Shown piece after piece: positions 1 to 8,405 of a stretch of 64,000 bases of DNA; positions within the stretch are counted from its first letter, which is position 1; every line of letters begins with the position of its first letter. The notes under the pieces are model-generated. The model had not been told where the DNA came from and ran no database searches. It worked only from the letters and a program-made list of their open reading frames with translations. The stretch covers positions 5,704,001 to 5,768,000 of the forward strand of contig FNSS01000001.1 in the NCBI GenBank assembly GCA_900104855.1, given 5' to 3'. This DNA is from Rhizobiales bacterium GAS188 (lineage in GTDB: Bacteria > Pseudomonadota > Alphaproteobacteria > Rhizobiales > Beijerinckiaceae). Both the position numbers and the translations under genes were made by a program.

Positions 1-1503
1 GAAGTCCCCGGCGTGTCGCTGACGCGCATCGACGCCGAGGCGGCGAAGAAAGCCTGCGAGCTGTCGATCCAGCGCAACTCGAATGTGGCGCGCTTCATGT
101 TCAATCTGGGCCGGGCCGAGCAGGCTCTGGCGAACGGCCTGCGCGCCGATGATCCGGCCCAGAAGGAGGCGTTCGGCCGCGCCAGGCTGGCGCTCGACGA
201 TGCGGTCAAGCGCGGCTATCTCGCGGCCCTCAACAATCTCGCCATCCTCTTCGATGGCGGCTACGGGGTCGCGCCCAATCCGGGGACCGCGAGCGATCTC
301 CTCAAGCGCGCTGCCCAGCAGGGCCTGCCGATCGCCATGTACAATCTCGGCCTGCGCTATAAGAACGGCGTCGGCGGCATCGATCGCGACATCAGCCAGG
401 CCTATGAGTGGTTCGCCAAGGCCGCCGAGAGCGGCTTCGTTTCGGCCATGATCGAAGCCGCGGATGCGTTGCGCTCCGGGCGCGGCGTTGCCTGGAATCC
501 GAGGCGCGCCGCCGAATCCTATCAGCGGGCCGCCGAGGCCGGCTCGACCCGCGCCATGCTGCAGCTCGGCGTCATGTATTACACCGGCTATGCGCGCACC
601 AATTCGGCGAACACGATCCTGCCGAACAGCGTGCCGCGCGATTACTCGCTGGCGCTCCTGTGGTTGGGGCGGGCCGCCGAGGCGGGCGATCCGGTCGCCC
701 AATATGATCTCGCCTATATGATGGAGCGCGGCGAGGGATTGCCCAATCCGCAACCCGAGATCGCCGAACGCTATTATCGCTTGTCGGCCTATGCGGGCGA
801 CGAGGATGCCGAGATCGACTTCGCCGAGAAGCTGCGCCTCGGGCGGGTGCTGGTGAAGTCCGAGAACGGTGCCGATGAGGCCGTCAAGCTGCTCGAGCGG
901 GCCGGTAGCCAGGGCGCGGCGCGGGCCGCCTTGCAACTCGCCAATATCTACCGCCTGGGTCAGTTCGGCCGCGACAAGCAACCGATCCTGGCGATGAAAT
1001 ACGCTTATCGGGCCATCAAGTTCTCGGCCCTGTCCGACCCCACCACCAAGGACGGCAATGCCTTCTACGAGATCGCTGCCGCGATCCTGCTCGCCGAGAT
1101 GGCAAAGGATGGTGAGGCGGTGGACGAGAGCGGTCGGCCGTTGCTCACCAAGGACGAGATCGATCGGCTGGAGCGCTTCTACGGGAAGGTCGACGAGGCG
1201 ACGAAGCAGGTCAAGGTGCGCCGCCTCACCGTGCCCTTGAAATGCGGCGGTTATCTCTATTCTCGCTACGTGTTTATCTGGGTTTGGGATTGGGGACGGG
1301 TGGAATCGCCGACCGAGCCGCAATTTCGCAGCCGCGAGCGCGAGACCCGTTGCACCAACAACAAGGAGTTGCGCGACACCTTGAGCGCGAGCTTCGCGAC
1401 CGCGAAGAAGAACGGCGTCGCCTTCGCGGACCTGATCGATCAGCAGATCAAATCGGCGCTCGCGGCGGCGAGCGTGCAAACCGCGAGAGGCAGGCGCCGC
1501 TGA
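1..1503 (+). CDS. Sel1-repeat (TPR-like) protein, 5' end outside window
   Basis: The reading frame is open from the first base (E-V-P-G precede the GTG at 13), so the true start lies upstream and only the C-terminal ~500 residues are seen. At least five Sel1-like repeats are visible, with the recurring pattern A-x-Y-x-L-x-x-x-Y-x-x-G followed by A-x-x-W/Y-x-x-x-A-A-E-x-G, for example AQYDLAYMMERGEG and AMYNLGLRYKNG. Sel1 repeats form alpha-solenoids for protein contacts, often in signalling or envelope stress. In this bacterial group such arrays often follow a caspase-like domain; whether that is so here cannot be seen. The last ~100 residues contain three cysteines and lie outside the repeats. 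Confidence 0.8.
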   Translation, partial: EVPGVSLTRIDAEAAKKACELSIQRNSNVARFMFNLGRAEQALANGLRADDPAQKEAFGRARLALDDAVKRGYLAALNNLAILFDGGYGVAPNPGTASDLLKRAAQQGLPIAMYNLGLRYKNGVGGIDRDISQAYEWFAKAAESGFVSAMIEAADALRSGRGVAWNPRRAAESYQRAAEAGSTRAMLQLGVMYYTGYARTNSANTILPNSVPRDYSLALLWLGRAAEAGDPVAQYDLAYMMERGEGLPNPQPEIAERYYRLSAYAGDEDAEIDFAEKLRLGRVLVKSENGADEAVKLLERAGSQGAARAALQLANIYRLGQFGRDKQPILAMKYAYRAIKFSALSDPTTKDGNAFYEIAAAILLAEMAKDGEAVDESGRPLLTKDEIDRLERFYGKVDEATKQVKVRRLTVPLKCGGYLYSRYVFIWVWDWGRVESPTEPQFRSRERETRCTNNKELRDTLSASFATAKKNGVAFADLIDQQIKSALAAASVQTARGRRR

Positions 1504-1520
1504 GCGCGCTCGTTCCGCTA

Positions 1521-1773
1521 GAGCGTGATGATTTCAGGTACGATCGGTGGAGACGCGCCTATCCCTCCCATACGGCAGGATTGGACCGCCGGCTTCCAGC
1601 CGGCAACACAACGGGAATATGCCCCGCCTCGGCCTTGGGAACGGCTTCCCTCGGCTGGCGGCAGCTTCCCCACGGGATGCCGGCTGGAAGCCGGCGGTCC
1701 GGCGCGCATCCGCTGCGCTTCGCGGAGGAGGGATAGGCGCGTCCTGATTGATCGGGCCCAAATCATTTCGCTC
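1521..1773. repeat. nested palindromic intergenic element
   Basis: The stretch between two genes is built of three nested inverted repeats. The innermost is a perfect 23-bp pair (1583-1605 and 1678-1700, beginning GGACCGCCGGCTTCC). Outside it is a perfect 16-bp pair (1553-1568 ACGCGCCTATCCCTCC and 1727-1742). Outermost is an imperfect 14-bp pair (1521-1534 and 1760-1773). It looks like a REP/MITE-type element of the kind scattered in rhizobial genomes. No protein is expected here. Confidence 0.8.
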
Positions 1774-1931
1774 CAGGTTTTGGCCGCCATTGCCGATGGA
1801 GAGGTAAGTCGGCTGAATCATTGCAAGCGGAAAGCGCGGGTGCTAGCTTTCCATCCTCATCAGTCGGGCCGTCCATCGAGGCACGCTGCATCATCGATCG
1901 AGATGCAGCGCGGGAACCATCGGAGGCTTGC

Positions 1932-3164
1932 ATGACGTTGGCATTCATCCGCAAGAGCAGCATCGTCGCCGCAGCGAGCCTCAGCCTCGCCGCCGGCCTC
2001 GACATGGCGCCGCAACAAGCTCTCGCAGGAGGCTTCGGGGGCTTCGGCGGCTTCGCCGGCGCCTTCGTCGGTGCAGTGGCCGGCGGCATGGTGGGCGGCG
2101 GCCCGCGGCATTACGGGCGAGGCTATTATCCGGCGCCGCGGCAACACGTTGCGCGCCCGAGCCGCGGCTCCGGCGGGGGAGCCGCACCCGCGCCCGCCGA
2201 TGCGGCCTCCACGAGCACCGAGAGCTCCGACGCACGCAACGCAAGGGTGCTGTCCACGCTGGCGCCGCCGAGCAAGGTGCAGGTCGCCGTGCTCAAGGAT
2301 GTGGTGCCGAATGCGGTGCTCGGCAGTGTCGGCTCGACCGATGACCTCAATCAGGTCGGAGCGGCGCAGAGCAAGGAAGGCGAGCGCGACTACATCAACC
2401 GCATCGAGACGCTGATCGAGCGCTTCCGCAGCCAGCAGCAGCGTTCGACCGGGGAGGGCGACATCACGGCCCATGGCATCGAGGTCTCGCTCGACAACGC
2501 CATTACCGAGGCCAAGCTCGACACATTCGAGACCTTCCTCGGCGAGAACTGGTCGGCCGAGCGGCTCAAGGTGATGATCCTCGACCTCGTCGATACGCAG
2601 ATCGGGCCGCTCTTCGACGGCACCAATCGCGGCCGGGTGGCGATGAGCGATCTCGACGGCATCATCAAGAAATCGTCCCGCGCCGTCTATGGCCGGCTGT
2701 TCGAGACCTCGGAGCTGCTCGCCGCCAATCGTTCATCGGCATTGTTCGTGCAGCGCCTCTACCAGCTCAACGGCGATCTCGTCAGCGGCGTGGTGCGCGA
2801 GGGCGTGGAGCGCATGCTCATGAAGTCCTCAGGCGTGGTAGCAGGGAGCTTCGATTCCTTGACCCGGCGCGACGACAACGCCTTCGCCTTGCGCTACCGG
2901 CTGCAACGCATCGTCTTCGACTGCCTCTCGGACAACATGGCGAAGATCTCGGCAGCGGAGGGCGGCATGGCGACCCGCGAGGAGATCGGGCAGCGCGTTT
3001 CCGAGCTGAGCAGCAAGGAATGCTCGGCCTGGGTCACCAGCCAATTCGTCGGCGATGGCGGCAAGCTGAAGCCGCAGCAGCCGATGCCGTTGCGCGCCGT
3101 CTGGTCGGCCTCGGGCCCGAAGGACGATCCGTCCATGTACGGCCGCGCCTCCGGCATCCTCTAG
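1932..3164 (+). CDS. exported protein of unknown function
   Basis: I chose the ATG at 1932 because it begins a good signal peptide: MTLAFIRKSS followed by an Ala/Ser/Leu-rich stretch and a likely cleavage after ALA near residue 30. A Gly/Phe-rich segment (GGFGGFGGFAGAF, then GG repeats) follows, then a Pro/Ala/Ser linker. Residues ~100-400 are mainly helical and charged, without a family I recognise. The 410-residue product is probably periplasmic or envelope-associated. An in-frame ATG at 1821 exists but would put 37 unlike residues before the signal peptide. Confidence 0.7.
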   Translation: MTLAFIRKSSIVAAASLSLAAGLDMAPQQALAGGFGGFGGFAGAFVGAVAGGMVGGGPRHYGRGYYPAPRQHVARPSRGSGGGAAPAPADAASTSTESSDARNARVLSTLAPPSKVQVAVLKDVVPNAVLGSVGSTDDLNQVGAAQSKEGERDYINRIETLIERFRSQQQRSTGEGDITAHGIEVSLDNAITEAKLDTFETFLGENWSAERLKVMILDLVDTQIGPLFDGTNRGRVAMSDLDGIIKKSSRAVYGRLFETSELLAANRSSALFVQRLYQLNGDLVSGVVREGVERMLMKSSGVVAGSFDSLTRRDDNAFALRYRLQRIVFDCLSDNMAKISAAEGGMATREEIGQRVSELSSKECSAWVTSQFVGDGGKLKPQQPMPLRAVWSASGPKDDPSMYGRASGIL

Positions 3165-3234
3165 AGCGCGTCCTCCCGGTGCGTCGCGGCCGCTCGCAGG
3201 CGGGCGGCAGAGCCGGCATCGCGTCGCCGCAGCC

Positions 3235-3927
3235 ATGACGGACCGCGCCCGCACCATGTTGATCGGGGTTGGCGCCGTCTTGTTGATGATCGGGCTCGGC
3301 TCCGGCTGGTTGCTGTTGCCGCTGCGGGATTGGGCCGAAGGCTTCACGATGTGGGTCCACGGCCTCGGCGCGCTCGGGCCGGTGCTCTTCGTCTTCGCCT
3401 ATGTGGCGGCGGTGATCGCCCTCGTGCCGGCGAGCGTCATGACCTTGGCGGGCGGCCTCGCCTTCGGGGCTTTCGCCTTTCCGCTGGTGCTCGTCGCCGC
3501 GACGACGGGCAGCGTCGCCGCCTTCCTGGTCTCGCGCTATCTGCTCAACGCCAAGGTCAAGCGGATGGTCGCCGATCTGCCGAGGGCGAAGGCCGTCTAT
3601 GACGCTATGGGCAAGGGCGGCTGGAAGCTCGTCTTCCTGCTGCGGTTGAGCCCGTTCATGCCCTTCAGCATGCTGAACTACGTGCTCGGTGTGACCGAAA
3701 TCGGCATGTCGACCTATGCGGTCGCCACCTGCGTCGGCATCCTCCCGGGACTGACCTTCTATGTCTATCTCGGCGCCTTGGGCCGCGCGGCGATCGCCGG
3801 CGCTGAAGGAGGCACGATCCGCTGGATCCTGCTCGGGCTCGGCATCGTCGCCGGCGCGGCAGCCATCGTCCAGGTCACCCGCAGCGCCTCGGCCGAGCTC
3901 AGGAGATCGGGCCTGCCGTCTGCGTGA
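3235..3927 (+). CDS. TVP38/TMEM64 family membrane protein
   Basis: A 230-residue polytopic inner-membrane protein of the TVP38/TMEM64 (VTT, distant DedA) family. Hydrophobic segments lie near residues 6-26, 45-90, 135-165 and 190-215. The family signature is seen in VPASVMTLAGGLAFG and in RLSPFMPFSMLNYVLG, the conserved R-x-S-P-x-x-P-x-x-x-x-N-Y region. Bacterial members are linked to lipid movement between leaflets and membrane homeostasis, but no exact substrate can be assigned. The end of the gene overlaps the leftover of a PIN toxin on the other strand. Confidence 0.85.
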   Translation: MTDRARTMLIGVGAVLLMIGLGSGWLLLPLRDWAEGFTMWVHGLGALGPVLFVFAYVAAVIALVPASVMTLAGGLAFGAFAFPLVLVAATTGSVAAFLVSRYLLNAKVKRMVADLPRAKAVYDAMGKGGWKLVFLLRLSPFMPFSMLNYVLGVTEIGMSTYAVATCVGILPGLTFYVYLGALGRAAIAGAEGGTIRWILLGLGIVAGAAAIVQVTRSASAELRRSGLPSA

Positions 3928-3985
3928 GCGGCGAGGCCGGGTATAGGACGCTGGCGTCCAGGAAGGCGCAAAGCGGCCCCTTCAT
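3899..3985 (-). pseudogene. PIN-domain toxin remnant (N-terminus only)
   Basis: Directly after the stop of the HTH antitoxin gene (TGA then ATG) lies a 28-codon frame starting MKGPLCAFLDASVLYPA. F-x-L-D-A-S-V-L-Y-P is the first strand of PIN toxins, carrying the first metal-binding Asp. Homology ends after about 17 residues and a stop follows. A full PIN domain is ~130-190 residues, so over 85% is missing. Its end runs into the convergent TVP38 gene, which suggests a deletion removed the rest. This is read from sequence; the family assignment rests on the motif and on the usual antitoxin-PIN gene order. Confidence 0.7.
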
Positions 3986-4237
3986 TCAGTTGAGCCCAAG
4001 CTCCTGATCGAGCCGGCTCAACTCGTCGAGCGCCGCGCCGCGCGCGCGTCGATGCTCGGCTCGGTAGGCCATGACGTCCTTGAACAGCACGCGGCGATGC
4101 GTCCCGACGCGGCGGAAGGGCATCCGACCCTCATCGAGCAAGCGCACAAGATAGGGCCGTGACACCTTGAGCAGCTCAGCTGCCTCCTGCGTCGTCAGTT
4201 CGGCGTGATGCGGGAAGGGCTGGTGTGCCTGCGCCAT
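3986..4237 (-). CDS. excisionase-type HTH antitoxin
   Basis: An 83-residue protein with an excisionase/MerR-like helix-turn-helix: [21 protein letters not shown] (residues ~15-35), then a wing [19 protein letters not shown]. The C-terminal tail [15 protein letters not shown] fits the toxin-binding segment of antitoxins paired with PIN toxins. Such antitoxins bind their own promoter and neutralise an RNase toxin. Here the toxin is reduced to a stub, so the protein may act only as a stand-alone repressor, may guard against related toxins, or may be on the way to loss. Confidence 0.75.
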   Translation of the reverse strand: MAQAHQPFPHHAELTTQEAAELLKVSRPYLVRLLDEGRMPFRRVGTHRRVLFKDVMAYRAEHRRARGAALDELSRLDQELGLN

Positions 4238-4285
4238 CGCTCATTCCATCCGGTTCCGGCTCCGCCGCCTTCGGCGCTCTATCAC

Positions 4286-5314
4286 TCAACTCTGCGGCCG
4301 GTTCTTGGCCTGTTCCATCGCGATTTGATTGATATGCGACAAGGCTCTGGCCCCGGAGGCGCCTTCGATCGCCTTGACCGCAATATCTTGGACCTGTTGC
4401 TTGGCGTCCGCCAATTGCTTCTCGAGACCGGCAATATACGTGGCATTATGGGCGAGGGCGTCCTCCAAGGTCTTCACCCGCAATTCCGCCACACGTTTTT
4501 CGGTTGCCGCATCCTTCTCGAGCATGACGATCTGCTGCTCGAGCTTGGCTTCCGCCTCCTTTCGTCCACGCAAGGCTGCAGCCTCCGTTTCCTTCAGTAG
4601 GCGTGCCGGGAGCCCGTCGACCTCGGTCTTCAATCGCGCGAGTTCTTCTTCCCGTTCCTTCAATACCGCTTCCCGCATCTGCCAGCTTTTTTCCAGAGCC
4701 TCCTGCTGTTCCAGGTTCTTCTTGTCCCTCACGCGCAGCTCTTCCTCGTATTTGTCTTGAGCCTTTTTTCTGTCGAGGATTTTCTTGTATTCGTAATCCT
4801 CAATCTCGCGCTGACGCTGTTTCTTGAGGCTTTCTTCCTGATCTTTTCGCTCGCGCCCCAAAACTGCGGTTTCTTCCTCCCAAGCTCGGCGCTGGGCTAC
4901 GATCTCCGCCTCCAGCTCCTGCTTTTGGCGCGCATAGTCCTGCACCATTTGGTCGAGCGCCGTCGCCGCCACGTCGATCTTGTGCAGATGTTCCAGCTCC
5001 TTGCGCTCCAGGGCCACGGCGTCGCGCACGAGTGCCAGCTGTTGCACTTCCGCGGTCAGTTGCTCGGAGATATCGGCGAGGGCTCGCGACATCTCGAGCC
5101 CCAACCCTGATAGCTTCTGGACGACCGTTTCCACGCTGACACCTTCGACTGCGTGCCGGACCTGGGTCTCGCGCAAGCGCGCGGCCTCCGCTGCCTTGGC
5201 GTCGGTGCTCTCTTGAGCGGTGTCCAGTTCGCCCTGGATCTCCGCGAACTCCTGCTGCGTTTCCGCCTTGCTGCGCGCCGGACGAGCAACTGCCTTTTTG
5301 GTAACCTTGACCGC
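4286..5314 (-). CDS. long coiled-coil protein
   Basis: A ~342-residue, highly charged protein. I start it at MAVKVTKKAV (5314), preceded by GGAGATGGGG at a suitable distance, rather than at 5341. Residues 1-30 are basic; residues ~75-330 are almost unbroken Glu/Lys/Gln/Arg-rich heptads, such as QAQDKY-type and KEREEELARLKTEV segments, predicting a long coiled coil. There is no signal peptide, membrane segment or catalytic motif. A structural or scaffold role is likely; the function is unknown. Codon usage is less GC-extreme than in its neighbours, hinting that this locus and the adjacent antitoxin may be acquired. Confidence 0.7.
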   Translation of the reverse strand, partial: AVKVTKKAVARPARSKAETQQEFAEIQGELDTAQESTDAKAAEAARLRETQVRHAVEGVSVETVVQKLSGLGLEMSRALADISEQLTAEVQQLALVRDAVALERKELEHLHKIDVAATALDQMVQDYARQKQELEAEIVAQRRAWEEETAVLGRERKDQEESLKKQRQREIEDYEYKKILDRKKAQDKYEEELRVRDKKNLEQQEALEKSWQMREAVLKEREEELARLKTEVDGLPARLLKETEAAALRGRKEAEAKLEQQIVMLEKDAATEKRVAELRVKTLEDALAHNATYIAGLEKQLADAKQQVQDIAVKAIEGASGARALSHINQIAMEQAKNRPQS

Positions 5315-5406
5315 CATGTTGATCCCCATCTCCGCGCTCACGCCTTCTGACCCTGGAGGCAGCCAGGCGACGACAAATTGCCGCCTGGCGGCCCATGGCG
5401 CAAGGC

Positions 5407-7614
5407 CTAACCCGAAGCTGCCTGCGGCGTATCGCTGCGTGCCACCTCCCGATGCGCCCGCGCCATGCGCATCACATTGGCGATGATCGCGAGCCCCGCT
5501 TCGCCGCCGAGCGTCATGATCGACTCAGGATGGAACTGCACGGCGGTGATCGGCAAGCTTTCATGCTCGATCGCCATCACCACCCCGTCCTCGGTGCTGG
5601 CCGTCACCGCAAGACAGGCCGGCAGGGTGGCGGGATCGGCGACGAGCGAATGATAGCGCCCGACCGCGATTTCGGCCGGCAGCCCGGCGAACAGGCCCTC
5701 GCTCGCGACGAAGATGCGCGAGGGCTTGCCATGCATCGGCACCTCGAGCTGGTTCAGCACGGCACCGAAGGCTTCGGCGATGCCCTGCAGGCCGAGGCAG
5801 ACGCCGAACAGCGGGATGCCGCGCGCCCGCACCGCCGCGATCGCCTCCGTCATGGCGAATTCGGAAGGCCTTGCCGGTCCCGGCGACAACACCACGAGAT
5901 CGGCCGGATAGGCATCGAGGAAGCCGTCCTGCACCGGGGCCCGCAAGGTCGTCACCCTGGCACCGCATTGGCGGAAATATCCGGCGAGCGTGTGCACGAA
6001 GCTGTCGTCATGATCGATGAGCAGGAGGTCGAGCGCTTCTTCGGGCGCGGCGGCGTGGGCCGCGGCTGAGGGCTGCGGGGCCGTGCCGGCCTGGCGGATG
6101 GCGGAGAGCATGGCGGACGCCTTGAGCCGCGTCTCCCGCTCTTCCTCCTCGGGATCGGAGTCGGCCAGCAAGGTGGCGCCGGCCCGCACCTCGGCGATGC
6201 CGTCCTTGATGCGGATGGTGCGCAAGGTCAGCCCGGTGTTGAGGTCGCCGTTGAAATGCACCATGCCGATGGCGCCCCCATACCAGGCGCGCGGCGAGCG
6301 CTCATGATCCTCGATGAACTGCATGGCCCGCCGCTTCGGTGCGCCGGTCACGGTCACGGCCCAGGCATGCGACAGGAAGCCGTCGAGCGCGTCGAGCCCC
6401 TCCGACAGCCGTCCCTCAATATGGTCGACCGTATGGATCAGCCGCGAATACATCTCGATCTGGCGCCGGCCGATCAGGCGCACCGAGCCCGGCTCGCAGA
6501 CGCGCGATTTGTCGTTGCGATCGACGTCCGAGCACATGGTCAGCTCGGCCTCGTCCTTCTTCGAATTGAGGAGCTTGCGCACCTGCTCGGCGTCCGAGAT
6601 GGCGTCGGCGCCACGCGTGATCGTGCCCGAGATCGGACAGGTCTCGATGCGTCGACCTCCGGTAACGCGTACGAACATTTCTGGAGATGCACCAACGAGA
6701 TACTCGCCATCGCTCAGGTTGATCATGAAGCCGTAAGGCGCCGGATTGATGCGTGAGAGCGAGACCGAGATGGCCGATGGCAAGGCGCTGCAGCGTTCGA
6801 AGAAGGTTTGCCCCGGCACCACCTCGAAGAGGTCGCCGCGCTTGAAATAGGAGATCGCCTCGCTGACGATCGCGGCATATTCGCCGGGCTCGTGATCGCA
6901 GGCGGGTGGCGAAGTTTCGGCGAAACGGAAGGGGGTGGCGGCGGTGCCTCGCCTGAGCCCCGCCGTCGAGCGGCCGGCGATCTCGAACTCATAGGAGTAG
7001 CGCGTCGCCTTGCCGGCGTAATGGTCGACGACCACGATCTCGTCGGGCAGATAGAGGACGAGGTCGCGCTGGTCCTGCGGGCGCGGGATGCGCCTTTGGA
7101 TCTCGTCGAATTGAAAGGTCAGGTCGTAGCCGAAGGCGCCGTAGAGCCCGAGATGCGGGCATTCGGCGTTGCCGAACAGGGCGACGATGGCGCGCACCGC
7201 CGAAAAGGCCGTCGGCTGCTTGATGCGCTCCTCTTCAGTGAAGTTGGCGCTCGGCATGCGGACGCTGAGCTTGAGCGCGCCGGCCTCGCGGACGATCCGG
7301 CTCAGCCAGTCGGCGCCCGCAATGGCCTCGGCGATCCCCGGCAACAAAGCGACGCCGCGCCCGTTGAGGGCTCCGATCTCGACCTCGCGTCCGCGTGCCG
7401 TGAGGCGCAGAGGCGGATCGACGAAGCCCACATCCCAACGCGTATAGCGGCCGGGATATTCGTAATTCGAGGAGAACACGGCGCCTGGCCGCGTATCGAG
7501 CGCCTCGCGACAGGCGGCGATCGCCTCGGCGCCGTCGCCGGCATCGCGCGCGGTTCGTCGCACGCCGACCCCGCCTTGCGTCGTGAAGAGAATCTCGCTT
7601 TTGGCTTCAGTCAT
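5407..7614 (-). CDS. trpE: anthranilate synthase, fused TrpE-TrpG
   Basis: A 735-residue fusion that converts chorismate and glutamine to anthranilate, the first step to tryptophan. Residues ~1-500 are the chorismate-binding component I, with GTITRGAD, the [10 protein letters not shown] segment and a GGAIG motif. Residues ~530-720 are a class I glutamine amidotransferase, with LSPGPARP, the nucleophile in GVCLGLQG, and the catalytic His/Glu in QFHPES. Fused TrpE(G) is typical of rhizobia and relatives. I chose the ATG at 7614 because GAGAGGG lies about 8 bases upstream; a nearby ATG at 7620 would be too close to it. A Trp-containing leader peptide upstream points to attenuation. Confidence 0.95.
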   Translation of the reverse strand: MTEAKSEILFTTQGGVGVRRTARDAGDGAEAIAACREALDTRPGAVFSSNYEYPGRYTRWDVGFVDPPLRLTARGREVEIGALNGRGVALLPGIAEAIAGADWLSRIVREAGALKLSVRMPSANFTEEERIKQPTAFSAVRAIVALFGNAECPHLGLYGAFGYDLTFQFDEIQRRIPRPQDQRDLVLYLPDEIVVVDHYAGKATRYSYEFEIAGRSTAGLRRGTAATPFRFAETSPPACDHEPGEYAAIVSEAISYFKRGDLFEVVPGQTFFERCSALPSAISVSLSRINPAPYGFMINLSDGEYLVGASPEMFVRVTGGRRIETCPISGTITRGADAISDAEQVRKLLNSKKDEAELTMCSDVDRNDKSRVCEPGSVRLIGRRQIEMYSRLIHTVDHIEGRLSEGLDALDGFLSHAWAVTVTGAPKRRAMQFIEDHERSPRAWYGGAIGMVHFNGDLNTGLTLRTIRIKDGIAEVRAGATLLADSDPEEEERETRLKASAMLSAIRQAGTAPQPSAAAHAAAPEEALDLLLIDHDDSFVHTLAGYFRQCGARVTTLRAPVQDGFLDAYPADLVVLSPGPARPSEFAMTEAIAAVRARGIPLFGVCLGLQGIAEAFGAVLNQLEVPMHGKPSRIFVASEGLFAGLPAEIAVGRYHSLVADPATLPACLAVTASTEDGVVMAIEHESLPITAVQFHPESIMTLGGEAGLAIIANVMRMARAHREVARSDTPQAASG

Positions 7615-7638
7615 GACCATCCCTCTCGGCTGCACTTT

Positions 7639-7737
7639 CGCCTGAAGGAGCTGGTCGAACGGGACTATTCATGAACCGCTGGATTACCCTCCAGGCGGCC
7701 ATTCCCAATCGTTTTCGTCGTTCACATGGGAAGGCCG
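7639..7737 (-). promoter_or_regulatory. candidate trp attenuator structures
   Basis: In the trpE(G) leader two hairpins can form on the transcript. Arms 7727-7737 and 7696-7707 pair (CGGCCTTCCCA with TGGGAATGGCCG, one bulge) and hold the leader stop codon in the loop. Arms 7688-7697 and 7639-7648 pair as CGCCTGGAGG with CCTTCAGGCG, and share two bases with the first hairpin. A ribosome paused at the Trp codons would leave the first hairpin free; one at the stop codon would block it. I see no clear U-tract after either stem, so the switch could act on translation or by another route. Confidence 0.45.
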
Positions 7738-7787
7738 GCCGCTATGCGCGACCAACGCCACATCCCGGTGTGACCGATATTGCTCAT
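7722..7787 (-). CDS. trpL: trp leader peptide
   Basis: A 21-codon frame upstream of trpE(G), beginning MSNIGHTGMWRWSR and ending in Met-stop. The two Trp codons (W10 and W12) lie just before paired RNA segments, as in the leader peptides of rhizobial trpE(G) genes, which usually have three consecutive Trp codons. Here Arg separates the Trp residues. A short AGGG lies 5 bases upstream of the ATG. The role as a sensor of charged tRNA-Trp is inferred from position and composition. Confidence 0.6.
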   Translation of the reverse strand: MSNIGHTGMWRWSRIAAGLPM

Positions 7788-7938
7788 GGGCCCTGCATAG
7801 CGTGATGGGCGCTGACGGGCAAGCGCTCGCAGTGGGGGCTGCCGCCTCCCACTTCGGCGCGGGCGTTACCCGATCTTCGCTTATCGCCGCAAAGATCGCG
7901 CATAAGTCTTTGAACGTACGAGAGAGTTCGAATCGTCC

Positions 7939-8316
7939 TCAATCTTGGGAAGACGACGCCTTGCCGGTTTCTTCCGCCGTTGCGGGCGGGGCGCCGGGTT
8001 TTTGCTGGGTCACATCGCTGCCGGCGAATTTCAAGATGGTCTCGATGAGGCCGGGGAAATTGTGCTCGAGTTCCGGCCGCAGCGACACGAAGCAGCGCGT
8101 CCCGTCGCCGCGATTGCTGATCACGCCCGCCTCCCGCAGGACCTTCATGTGATGGCTCAAGGTCGAGTTGGCGACGCAGGTGTCGAAGCCGCTCCAGCCG
8201 CGTTCACCGCCCCGCGCCAGGGCACCTACGATCATCAGCCGCACCGGGTCGCTCAAGGCCGCCAGCAACTTCGTGATCGTGATCTCATCTTCCTTCGGGT
8301 GGCGGTATTGCCTCAT
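7939..8316 (-). CDS. ArsR-family winged-helix regulator
   Basis: A 125-residue ArsR/SmtB-type repressor. The wHTH spans residues ~10-90: LLAALSDPVRLMIVGALA, then TLSHHMKVLREAGVI (recognition helix) and the wing GDGTRCFVSL. No CxC metal motif is seen; the single Cys in FDTCVANS and another in the wing could sense redox state or an electrophile. It is divergent from an Old Yellow Enzyme gene with a palindrome in between, so it probably represses both. The last ~25 residues are a low-complexity tail. Confidence 0.85.
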   Translation of the reverse strand: MRQYRHPKEDEITITKLLAALSDPVRLMIVGALARGGERGWSGFDTCVANSTLSHHMKVLREAGVISNRGDGTRCFVSLRPELEHNFPGLIETILKFAGSDVTQQKPGAPPATAEETGKASSSQD

Positions 8317-8336
8317 CGGCGAGTTGTCCTTATATC

Positions 8337-8354
8337 GTTCGAGGTTCGTCGAAC
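8337..8354. promoter_or_regulatory. candidate ArsR operator
   Basis: A perfect 6-6-6 inverted repeat, GTTCGA-GGTTCG-TCGAAC, lies 20 bases before the arsR start and about 50 before the OYE start. The core TTCGA-N6-TCGAA has the same layout as the TTCAA-N6-TTGAA sites at the second ArsR locus near 43.6 kb. Confidence 0.6.
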
Positions 8355-8405
8355 ATCGAATATAATATCACATCCCCTCGCAGCGCGACAACGCAGAGTT
8401 ATCTC

